16,555 bases of DNA from Chitinophagaceae bacterium (GTDB lineage: Bacteria > Bacteroidota > Bacteroidia > Chitinophagales > Chitinophagaceae): positions 1 through 16,555 of the forward strand of contig PMUF01000645.1 of NCBI GenBank assembly GCA_003167015.1, read 5' to 3'. Both the position numbers and the translations under genes were made by a program. Shown piece by piece: positions 6,340 through 12,917 of this stretch. Under the pieces are notes generated by a model. It did not search any database. It saw nothing but the letters and a program-made list of their open reading frames with translations, and was not told the origin of the DNA. Positions within the stretch are counted from its first letter, which is position 1, and the number at the start of each line of letters is the position of its first letter.

Positions 6340-6903
6340 TTAGCCTGAAAGACCGGTGAGCTGGCTGTCTTTTACGGATAATTTAACCCTTTGGCGGGGC
6401 CAGGCGCTGCAATAGATGTAATGCCGGGGGTCGTCGACCCATTTTGCCTGAAGGAGCTTGTCGATGGGGGAAGGTACAGGCTTATCTTTTTTAACAACTT
6501 TTTCTATATCTACGGGCTGATTGCCGAATTGCCAGAAATGATGTTCAGCATCGTGCTGATAACGGTTGGCGAAGAACTGGAACAATCTCATCAACCATTC
6601 TTTCCGGCTCTCTTCGGGGTGTTCGGAGATGGCACGCAGGATGAGCTTCGCAGAATGGCTTTTGAGGTCCCGCAGTACTTTAGGCAAATTCCCTTTGCCT
6701 TGTTCTACGTCCGCAATCATATACAATTGACTAGGCAGGATAGCGTATTCGTATACCCGTAACCGCTTGTTATCAATACAGTAGTTCAGTGTGTCTACCA
6801 ACAGATCACAATATTCGTGGCGGGTAAAAACATCAATTCCGCCCACTACGGTTAGGGTCACAAAATACAATCCCTTAGGCTGTATCTTGTACATTTCGGT
6901 CAT
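6340..6903 (-). CDS. Catalytically degenerate RAYT / IS200-like transposase relative
   Basis: This is recognisable as a diverged relative of the RAYT at 4802-5407. GLYFVTLTVVGGIDVFTRHE matches the first strand region. RLRVYEYAILPSQLYMIADV aligns with the segment that carries the HUH motif, and RKEWLMRLFQFFANRYQ with the following helix. HFWQFGNQPV and PRHYIYCSAWP match the C-terminal blocks. Both HUH histidines are replaced (PSQLYM: Gln and Tyr at the metal positions), and the helix before the C-terminal block appears shortened and lacks the IHxNPV motif. The frame is nevertheless intact over about 190 codons with no stop or shift. Start at 6903 (MTEMYK) is preferred; 6894 or 6936 are possible. 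It is either a domesticated single-strand DNA-binding protein or a slowly decaying gene. Confidence 0.72.
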   Translation of the reverse strand: MTEMYKIQPKGLYFVTLTVVGGIDVFTRHEYCDLLVDTLNYCIDNKRLRVYEYAILPSQLYMIADVEQGKGNLPKVLRDLKSHSAKLILRAISEHPEESRKEWLMRLFQFFANRYQHDAEHHFWQFGNQPVDIEKVVKKDKPVPSPIDKLLQAKWVDDPRHYIYCSAWPRQRVKLSVKDSQLTGLSG

Positions 6904-6936
6904 GCGTAAAAGATAGCAAACTTTTGTTAAAATCAA

Positions 6937-7085
6937 TAACTACAGCCGGTTTCCGTCTACCTTAAGCAAACATTTTTTTGCTACACGGCACCCGGAGGTC
7001 TTGCTTTTTCCCAGCAGGAGAAAAATTCCCCGGCCGAGAGGGTTTTTCGATCATGAGACTGCAGAATGAATGCGTTGGATACGCC
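6937..7085. other. Intergenic stretch with three hairpins between the RAYT relative and the uvrD-type gene
   Basis: Besides the terminator candidate at 7020-7048, a 6-bp hairpin AGCAAA / TTTGCT lies at 6965-6982. Another, TTTTTCCC / GGaGAAAAA, lies at 7005-7025 and shares its GAAAAA arm with the terminator hairpin, so the two cannot form together. No coding frame is visible. Confidence 0.5.
7020..7048 (-). terminator. Candidate intrinsic terminator of the UvrD/PcrA helicase gene
   Basis: The outer arms GAAAAA and TTTTTC flank an inner CCC/GGG pairing across this 29-base stretch. On the minus strand the hairpin ends in a T-run. It lies about 37 bases after the helicase stop at 7086, a normal place for an intrinsic terminator. 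Confidence 0.5.
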
Positions 7086-9440
7086 TTACCCGATGATCCG
7101 GAGCTTGGCATAATTCAGCATGATCTTCTTCTCGCCGTTGTACTGAAATTTAACGGTAGCGATCGGATTATGTTCAGAGCCTTCCATCCCGGTGATCTCG
7201 CCGAAGCCGAACTTTTGGTGTTCGACTTTTTGACCCACCTGAAGGGCAGACGTGTCACTGGCCACGAAGTCCGGGCTCGGATTATGCTCGATGGTCTTCA
7301 TGTAAGGTTTCGGGGGAACGTAGGACGGTTTGGCGTCTTTTTTGGCTCCGGGCGGAGGTCCATATTTTCTTTCTGCCTGGGCGGCGCTGCCAAATCCACC
7401 GCCGTGCATCCGGTCGTAGGCAGAGCCGGAAGACCCTGCAAAGCCCTGGCCCTGGTTGCGAACGCCGCCGCCGGCAAAGCTCCTGTCCATATATTCGGAG
7501 GGGATCTCCTCGATAAAGCGGCTGGGCTCGTTCTGGACCAGGTTGCCGAAGCGATAACGGGTATTGGCATAGGTGATCCACAATTTCTCCTTGGCCCGGG
7601 TGATAACGACATAGAAGAGTCTTCTTTCCTCTTCCAGCTCTTCACGGGTATTGATGGCCATGGCATTGGGGAACAGCATTTCTTCAAGACCTGCCGCGAA
7701 GACGCAAACGAACTCCAATCCTTTTGCGGCATGGATGCTCATCAGTTTGACGGTATCTGCGTTAGGGTCCTTTTCGTCGGCATCGGTGAGCAGGGTGATC
7801 TGCTGGAGATAATTGCCCAGGGTTTTTGTTTCCGCTTCCAGCACACCGTCCTCATCAGGAAGTTCCGTAAACTCTTTGATGGAATTCAATAATTCCTGGA
7901 GGTTTTCATACCGCGCCAGGCCTTCGGTGGTTTTGTCGCTGAAGAGTTCCTTGACGAGATTGGTTTGCTTGCCGACATGCTGGGCCACGTCATAGGCGTT
8001 CTTATTGGTCAGCATACTGGCGAAGCTGCGGATCATCAGCACGAAATTCTCGATGGCCTCCAGCGTGCCCGCCTTATAGCCGAATTCGGCGGCCCGTTCC
8101 AGTACTTCCCACAAATAGATATTCTGTTCATTGGCCGCAAGGACAGCCCTGTCGATAGAGGTCTTGCCGATGCCGCGGGTAGGATAGTTGATGATCCGTT
8201 TGAGCGCTTCCTCGTCCCGGGGGTTGACGATGACCCGCAGGTAGGCGACAAAATCTTTGATTTCCTTCCGCTGATAGAAACTGACGCCGCCATACATAGT
8301 ATACGGGATCGCCATCCGGCGCAGGCTTTCTTCAAAAGCCCGGCTTTGCGCGTTGGTCCGGTAGAGTATAGCAAAGTCCCGATTGTTATAATGATTGCGG
8401 AGCCGCTGTTCCTGTATGGTATCGGCCACGAACTTGCCTTCTTCATTGTCGGTCATGAGGCGGACCAGGCGGATCTTTTCGCCGGGGGCATTGTCGGTCC
8501 AGAGATTCTTGGGGATTTGTCCCTTGTTATTCCTGATGACCTCATTGGCTACGTTGAGGATGCTTTGTGTGCTGCGGTAATTTTGTTCGAGCTTTACCAC
8601 CTTCACATCATCATAATCCTTCTGGAACTGGAGGATGTTCTCGATGGTGGCGCCCCGGAAGCTATAGATACTCTGAGCGTCATCCCCGACGACGCAGACG
8701 TTCTCATGCGCAGCGCCCAGCAGCTTGATGATTTCATACTGTGCAGCGTTGGTATCCTGGTACTCATCGATCATGATATATTTGAACTTATGCTGGAATT
8801 TCACCAGGCTTGCCGGGAAGTTCTTTAGCAGCTTGTACATATTGACGAGCAGATCATCGAAATCCATCGCTCCGTTCTTCATGCAACGGGCGGCATAGGC
8901 GGTATAGATTTGGGCGATGGCGGGGCGGTTGCTCCGCATGTCTTCCTGTTGCAATGCGTAGTCGTTGGCATATTCTTCCGGTCCCACCAGGCTGTTCTTG
9001 GCGGAGGAGATCCGGTTATATACCACATTGTGCTTGTAAAGTTTATCATCAAGATTCAGTTCGTTGATGACCGTTTTCAAAACACTTTTCGCGTCATCGG
9101 TATCATAAATGGTAAAATCCCTTGTATACCCCAGGTGATGGGCCTCCCCCCGCAGGATACGGGCAAAAACGCTGTGAAAAGTGCCGATATAAAGGTTCCG
9201 GGCTTCCCCGTTGCCGAGGATCTTTTCGACCCGCTCCTTCATTTCCTTCGCCGCCTTGTTGGTAAAGGTCAATGCCAGTATATTGAATGCGTCCACGCCC
9301 TGGGCCAGCAGGTGAGCAATGCGGGTCGTCAGCACCTTCGTTTTTCCGCTGCCGGCGCCGGCAACGATCATGATAGGACCGTCCTTATGTAATACCGCCT
9401 CTCTTTGCTGTTCATTCAATTCGCTGATATAGTCTCGCAT
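7086..9440 (-). CDS. UvrD/PcrA-type superfamily 1 DNA helicase
   Basis: This is a 784-residue ATP-dependent 3'-5' DNA helicase of the UvrD/PcrA group, acting in nucleotide excision repair, mismatch repair and removal of proteins from DNA. Motifs run in order: Q-motif LNEQQREAV (8-16), Walker A AGAGSGKT (27-34), motif Ia LALTFTNKAAKEM (55-67), IGTFHS (85-90), motif II IDEYQDTN (224-231), motif III GDDAQSIYSFRGA (252-264), motif IV VKLEQNYRST, then KLMSIHAAKGLEF and FYVVITRAKEKLW near the end of domain 2B/2A. The last 55 or so residues (VGQKVEHQKFGFGEITGMEG) are the Tudor-like domain that binds RNA polymerase in PcrA. Length and layout are normal. Start ATG 9440 gives MRDYISELNEQQ. The gene appears monocistronic and diverges from the M48-like gene. 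Confidence 0.96.
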   Translation of the reverse strand: MRDYISELNEQQREAVLHKDGPIMIVAGAGSGKTKVLTTRIAHLLAQGVDAFNILALTFTNKAAKEMKERVEKILGNGEARNLYIGTFHSVFARILRGEAHHLGYTRDFTIYDTDDAKSVLKTVINELNLDDKLYKHNVVYNRISSAKNSLVGPEEYANDYALQQEDMRSNRPAIAQIYTAYAARCMKNGAMDFDDLLVNMYKLLKNFPASLVKFQHKFKYIMIDEYQDTNAAQYEIIKLLGAAHENVCVVGDDAQSIYSFRGATIENILQFQKDYDDVKVVKLEQNYRSTQSILNVANEVIRNNKGQIPKNLWTDNAPGEKIRLVRLMTDNEEGKFVADTIQEQRLRNHYNNRDFAILYRTNAQSRAFEESLRRMAIPYTMYGGVSFYQRKEIKDFVAYLRVIVNPRDEEALKRIINYPTRGIGKTSIDRAVLAANEQNIYLWEVLERAAEFGYKAGTLEAIENFVLMIRSFASMLTNKNAYDVAQHVGKQTNLVKELFSDKTTEGLARYENLQELLNSIKEFTELPDEDGVLEAETKTLGNYLQQITLLTDADEKDPNADTVKLMSIHAAKGLEFVCVFAAGLEEMLFPNAMAINTREELEEERRLFYVVITRAKEKLWITYANTRYRFGNLVQNEPSRFIEEIPSEYMDRSFAGGGVRNQGQGFAGSSGSAYDRMHGGGFGSAAQAERKYGPPPGAKKDAKPSYVPPKPYMKTIEHNPSPDFVASDTSALQVGQKVEHQKFGFGEITGMEGSEHNPIATVKFQYNGEKKIMLNYAKLRIIG

Positions 9441-9469
9441 GTTGCGAAGTTAGTCAAATCCCACCCAAT

Positions 9470-9482
9470 TTTAACGGTTAAA
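9470..9482. promoter_or_regulatory. Inverted repeat in the divergent helicase/M48 intergenic region
   Basis: TTTAACGGTTAAA is a perfect 6-bp inverted repeat around one base. It lies in the middle of the 84-base gap between the two divergent starts (9440 and 9525), where an operator would be expected. Being AT-rich, it could arise by chance. Confidence 0.3.
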
Positions 9483-9524
9483 GACTCCCCTGAATGGGAT
9501 AAGTTTTTTAGATTTACCGGGTCT

Positions 9525-10778
9525 ATGTTACCAGAGGCTCTCCCTTATCAGCTGAAAGTCCGGGACTTCTTCCGCCGGCAAACTTCTACCTGGGAGTTTT
9601 TTACCGCTGTCCGTACCCGCGAAGAGCAATTGATCGCTTTTCAGACGGAGTTATTAAAGAATACGTACCGGTTCAGCCGGGACAGCGAGCCTGCCCTATT
9701 CGGGAAAATCGATCGGGCCCGGGAACAGTTGGGGCTCGGTACACTGCCGGTCATGGCTTACCAGGCGGAGTACGCCTCTCCCGGAAATGAACTGAATGCC
9801 AGCGTCATTTATCTCCACCAGGAGGCGCATCTCGTTTTCAGCGGGCTGATCCTCGAAAGGCTGAATGAAGATGAGTTGCTGGCGGTTATCGCCCACGAGC
9901 TAACACATGTCCGATTATATACTTTGCTGAACGGCGACCTGGAAGTGGCTGACCGGATCATTACTTCTATCGCCAATCATCGCGACAGCGATTCGGTGTA
10001 CCTTGAAACGGCACGACTATTTAAATTGTATACCGAGATCTATTGCGACCGCGGCGCATATGCGGTGCTGGGAGATCCTGCGCCGGTCATCACCATGTTG
10101 CTGAAGCTGGCAACAGGCCTGACTACCGTGAATGCGGAGAGCTATAGCCGGCAGGCCGAAGCTATCTTTTCAGCTGAGCCGGGGACGACGTCGGTCACGC
10201 CGACCCACCCGGAGAATTTTATCCGGACGCGGGCGCTCCGGTTGTGGCATGAGCAGGGAGAGGCTGCCACCGCCGCCATTACGCGGATGATAGAGGGCCT
10301 TCCCAGCCTCGACCGGTTGGATCTCTTTACCCGGCAGCAGCTGAGTGATCTCACGCGGCAATTCCTGCAGGAATATCTCAGGCCAGGATGGATGCGGTCA
10401 ACGCTTGTAACGGCATTGGAGCGGCAGTATTTCCCAAATCCCGGCGGCCCGGCAGCGGACCAGAGCGCGGTGAACCGGAATGCGGCGGCTCAGGAGGAGG
10501 CAGCTCAGGACCGGGGCGCGGCCCACCTACAGGAAGCGATCGCCGGTCTGCACCCCGATATCCGGACCTATTTTGGATATGTACTGCTGGATTTTGCCCT
10601 TGCCGATCCGTCCCTGGAAGATATGCCGGCGGGTCGCGCGTTTGAATTTGCCGGGGAGATGCAGCTATCGGACGTCTATGACACCATTTGTAAAAAAGAA
10701 TTGCAACTGAACGATAAAAAATGGCTGCAGCACAAACAAAAGGTGCAGAAAGCCTATGCTGAATTACCGAAAGATTAA
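9525..10778 (+). CDS. M48-like zinc metallopeptidase
   Basis: The protein has 417 residues from ATG 9525 (MLPEALPYQLKVRDFF). The frame is open further upstream to 9405, but that part overlaps the start of the divergent helicase gene and its promoter. The zinc motif HELTH (H124, E125, H128) sits in DELLAVIAHELTHVRLY, and the third ligand is probably E171 in TEIYCDRGAY, the M48-type ExxxD arrangement. ASVIYLHQEAHLVFSGLILE, preceding the motif, matches the family. There is no signal peptide or membrane helix, so it appears cytosolic, unlike HtpX. The C-terminal 170 residues are not recognised and include an Ala/Gln/Glu-rich linker (AAAQEEAAQDRGAAHLQEAI). Its stop overlaps the next start as TAATG, so it forms an operon with the DUF4011 gene. 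Confidence 0.85.
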   Translation: MLPEALPYQLKVRDFFRRQTSTWEFFTAVRTREEQLIAFQTELLKNTYRFSRDSEPALFGKIDRAREQLGLGTLPVMAYQAEYASPGNELNASVIYLHQEAHLVFSGLILERLNEDELLAVIAHELTHVRLYTLLNGDLEVADRIITSIANHRDSDSVYLETARLFKLYTEIYCDRGAYAVLGDPAPVITMLLKLATGLTTVNAESYSRQAEAIFSAEPGTTSVTPTHPENFIRTRALRLWHEQGEAATAAITRMIEGLPSLDRLDLFTRQQLSDLTRQFLQEYLRPGWMRSTLVTALERQYFPNPGGPAADQSAVNRNAAAQEEAAQDRGAAHLQEAIAGLHPDIRTYFGYVLLDFALADPSLEDMPAGRAFEFAGEMQLSDVYDTICKKELQLNDKKWLQHKQKVQKAYAELPKD

Positions 10779-12679
10779 TGCACCACATGGAAACGAGCCG
10801 TATCAGTTTCGAAGCTTTTTTGCTGACCGCTTTCGACCAGGGAGACTATTCCACCGATGATGCCATCGCGTTCATCCTGCCCTTGTGCAGGAAAGTGCTG
10901 GGCTTTCATGAAGCAGGGCTGGTCGCTCCGTTCGAAAGGGCCGATGCGCTGTTCCTGAAAGGACGCATCCTGGATATGGACGAAGCCCTCGCGCATGCCC
11001 CGGCTGTCGCGCTCTACCGGGCGGAGGCCCTGTTCCCGCGTCTGCAATCGCAGCCTTTCGATGAGAGGACGTTCGAGGGAACGTCCGATCCCAGAAGCGT
11101 CAGCGCTGCGTTCGGGCAAGACAGGGATATCGATACCATCAGGCTGCGGACCGATGCCGGCGAAGGCACGACAAAGACAGAAGACACGCAGGTACAGCTG
11201 AACGAGCAGGAGCCCCTGCAACATCCGGCTTACCTGCCCGGCTACCGCAGCTTTGAATTGTCACTGGGCCATCATGACCCTTTGACGGATATCCTTTGCC
11301 TGGGCCTTATCCTGGGCAGCATAGCCCTGGGCCTGGATCTCTACGATCCCGATGACCTGAAACATTTTGCCCGGATCCGCACCCAACCTTCTTTTCATCA
11401 TCCCCGGGTCCATCCTGCCGTAGGCCGGCTGATCACGGAAATGACAGAGCTGGACAGGAACCGGCGGCTGCAGGACCTTTATGAGGTGATCCGGCGGCTG
11501 GAGCATTACCGGGACTACGATCCGGAAAAACAGACGGACCTCAGCCAGATCGCGGGTTGGGTGAATAAGGACCTGAAGGAAAGAGATGCCTTCATCTTAA
11601 ACAGGCTGCGCAACCGGCTTTTCGATACGAGCCGGCGCAACCGCCTGCTGTATTATAAACCGAACTTGCGGCTGGTCAACCTGACTGTCAGCAGCGTACC
11701 GGTCGTCCTGCACTACCAGAGCATCCGTCCTGACCTGCTGTTCACCTGGAACGGAGAACTGGCTGAAAAGATCACCGGCATGAAGGAGATCGTGCTGAAT
11801 AAATACCTTCGCTTTGAAGATCACGGCTATCTGCCATCCTCCCTCGACAGGGTACGGGTAGAGTCGCAACGCGATATCCAGGAATATGGTTTCAGCCAGC
11901 TGAAGCTCGTGATTGCCTTTCTGAACTGGCATAATCTGAAGGAGGACCCGAAGGAAAGGATCCAAACGCCGTTGCTGCTGCTGCCGGTAGCATTGAAAAA
12001 GAATAAAAAAGTAAAGGAAGACCATTATGTGCTGAAAGTGCTGGACAATGCCGCCGAGGTCAACCCGGTGCTGGCCGGACAGCTGTCAACGCTGTATGGA
12101 ATCCGGCTGCCGGACTTTATCGACCTGGACGAGATGAGCCCCGAACAGTTCTACCAACATGTAAAAGCGCAGATCGAAGAGGCCAACCAGGGTATCGTCC
12201 TGCATTATATCGACAAGCCACGGATCAGGCTGATTCATAGCGAAGCCCGTCAAACGGTCAGCAATTATCGCAAAAGGCTGCGCCGCATACCCGGGCGGGA
12301 GAACAGCCTCTACTCCATTCCCTATAGCTATGATCCGGAAAATTATCAGCCGCTGGGGCTGGCGCTGTACCGGCAGCGGATCGAACCAAAGCCCAGTCAG
12401 CTGGAATTCCTGGTGAACCCGGATATCTCCTACCGGCAGAACCGGCTGGCTGATACGGAAGAGCGCGCGGCGCCGGAAACAAGAGACCGTTCGAGGGAAC
12501 GGTCGATCTTAGAAGCGGGAGCTCCGTGCCAAGCTTGGCATTGGTTGGCGCGACGGCCCGAGGTTGGGCGGTGGCGACGGGTTGGGCGTTGGCGGTTGAC
12601 TGCGCTGCGGCTGCGAAGAGGAGCAGCAGGAGCAGGTGGAAGAACTGTTTTCTCATGTGCGGTGGTTGATGGTGGATGA
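10778..12679 (+). CDS. Truncated DUF4011 (helicase-family) protein with N-terminal kinase-like region
   Basis: The frame has 633 codons from ATG 10778 (TAATG overlap with the peptidase gene). Residues about 150-248 resemble the C-lobe of a protein kinase: YLPGYRSFELSLG (APE-like), DPLTDILCLGLILGSIALGL (DxxSLG-like) and LDRNRRLQDLYEVIRRL (final R-x-L helices). No N-lobe or HRD/DFG catalytic motifs are seen. From about residue 270, RLRNRLFDTSRRNRLLYYKP is the DUF4011 signature, which normally precedes a large SF1 helicase and nuclease region in proteins of well over 1,000 residues. Here the family-like sequence ends near residue 568 at palindromic element copy C. The last 50 or so residues (CQAWHWLARRPEVG...) are antisense to a signal peptide, so the helicase part is absent. 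Copy B lies in frame at residues 96-110. Confidence 0.8.
   Translation: MHHMETSRISFEAFLLTAFDQGDYSTDDAIAFILPLCRKVLGFHEAGLVAPFERADALFLKGRILDMDEALAHAPAVALYRAEALFPRLQSQPFDERTFEGTSDPRSVSAAFGQDRDIDTIRLRTDAGEGTTKTEDTQVQLNEQEPLQHPAYLPGYRSFELSLGHHDPLTDILCLGLILGSIALGLDLYDPDDLKHFARIRTQPSFHHPRVHPAVGRLITEMTELDRNRRLQDLYEVIRRLEHYRDYDPEKQTDLSQIAGWVNKDLKERDAFILNRLRNRLFDTSRRNRLLYYKPNLRLVNLTVSSVPVVLHYQSIRPDLLFTWNGELAEKITGMKEIVLNKYLRFEDHGYLPSSLDRVRVESQRDIQEYGFSQLKLVIAFLNWHNLKEDPKERIQTPLLLLPVALKKNKKVKEDHYVLKVLDNAAEVNPVLAGQLSTLYGIRLPDFIDLDEMSPEQFYQHVKAQIEEANQGIVLHYIDKPRIRLIHSEARQTVSNYRKRLRRIPGRENSLYSIPYSYDPENYQPLGLALYRQRIEPKPSQLEFLVNPDISYRQNRLADTEERAAPETRDRSRERSILEAGAPCQAWHWLARRPEVGRWRRVGRWRLTALRLRRGAAGAGGRTVFSCAVVDGG
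11063..11108 (+). repeat. In-gene palindromic element, copy B
   Basis: This copy has a perfect 8-bp stem GGACGTTC (11067-11074) / GAACGTCC (11079-11086) around loop GAGG. It is preceded by GAGA and followed by GATCCCAGAAGCG (11087-11099) and the perfect palindrome CAGCGCTG (11101-11108). It is in frame in the N-terminal part of the DUF4011 protein, encoding ERTFEGTSDPRSVSA. Confidence 0.85.
12481..12525 (+). repeat. In-gene palindromic element, copy C, at the truncation point
   Basis: This copy has a perfect 8-bp stem GACCGTTC (12485-12492) / GAACGGTC (12497-12504) around loop GAGG. It is followed by GATCTTAGAAGCG (12505-12517) and the perfect palindrome GGAGCTCC (12518-12525). It marks the boundary between DUF4011-like coding sequence on its left and antisense secreted-protein sequence on its right. 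Confidence 0.85.
12482..12656 (-). pseudogene. 5' fragment of a secreted protein gene, broken at palindromic copy C
   Basis: On the minus strand ATG at 12656 opens MRKQFFHLLLLLLFAAAAQS, then TANAQ: a textbook signal peptide with cleavage after ANA. A Pro/Ala-rich stretch (QPVATAQPRAVAPTNA) follows, then ELPLLRSTVPSNGLL, encoded by copy C. The frame continues to 12258, but from about 12480 down it is simply antisense to the DUF4011 gene. So only the export signal and linker of a secreted protein remain. The arrangement of signal peptide, short linker and element in the same reading frame matches the intact DUF4440 gene at 2707-3198. That similarity suggests the parent gene also carried the element after its signal peptide, and that recombination or misassembly joined two genes at this repeat. 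Confidence 0.65.
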
Positions 12680-12744
12680 ACTTACTAAAGATATTCAATT
12701 CACGGGTTTGGCAATCGCATGTATTCAATTTTTAATGTGAGGTG

Positions 12745-12864
12745 GAGAATTTGATCTTCCAGAATGGAATATCAAGTTGGGGGAACTTGAAGTCACAAAT
12801 TGTGATATCAAGTTGGGGCGAAAGAATCTTGAAGTCGCAAAATGCGATATCAAGTTGGAAGTGA
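12745..12864 (+). pseudogene. Tandemly repeated ORF6N-domain coding fragment
   Basis: One frame ending at TGA 12862-12864 reads ENLIFQNGISSWG, then NLKSQIVISSWGERI, then LKSQNAISSWK. Bacteroidota ORF6N (KilA/Bro-N-like, phage antirepressor type) proteins carry a segment close to NLKSQIVTSSWGG, followed by the RKLPYAFTEQG block. Here that 12-14 residue segment is present about three times in a row and the LPYAFTEQG part is absent. At DNA level the units are about 37-42 bases with GATATCAAGTTGGGG at each joint. It has no plausible start and is followed by a stop, so it is a remnant or a seed of short tandem duplication. Confidence 0.55.
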
Positions 12865-12881
12865 GGTGTCCATTCGGATGT

Positions 12882-12913
12882 TTTGAGGAATTGGGCCGAT
12901 ATGGTTATATTCG
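12882..12913 (+). promoter_or_regulatory. Candidate promoter for the DUF1080 lipoprotein gene
   Basis: TTTG at 12882-12885, a 20-base spacer, and TATATTCG at 12906-12913 resemble the candidate before the ArsC-family gene (TAnnTTCG in both). The -7 element ends only 4 bases before ATG 12918, so a transcript from it would be leaderless or nearly so. This lowers confidence. Confidence 0.3.
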
Positions 12914-12917
12914 GATT

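Larger units (their letters stand above)
12680..12917. other. Stretch without an intact gene: direct repeats and an ORF6N remnant
   Basis: TATTCAATT occurs twice, 30 bases apart (12692-12700 and 12722-12730). From 12745 to 12864 there is a tandem remnant of an ORF6N coding region. A promoter-like pair precedes the DUF1080 gene. Nothing else is recognisable. Confidence 0.6.

Noticed and set aside
6978..8828. Long plus-strand open frames opposite the UvrD/PcrA gene (304 and 287 codons)
   Set aside because: All helicase motifs lie on the minus strand; high-GC codon use produces mirror frames, and the plus translations show no domain.
10926..10950. Fourth copy of the in-gene palindromic element
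   Set aside because: CCGTTCGA followed by AGGGCCGATGCG is superficially similar, but there is no complementary stem, no GAGG loop and no AGAAGCG tail.
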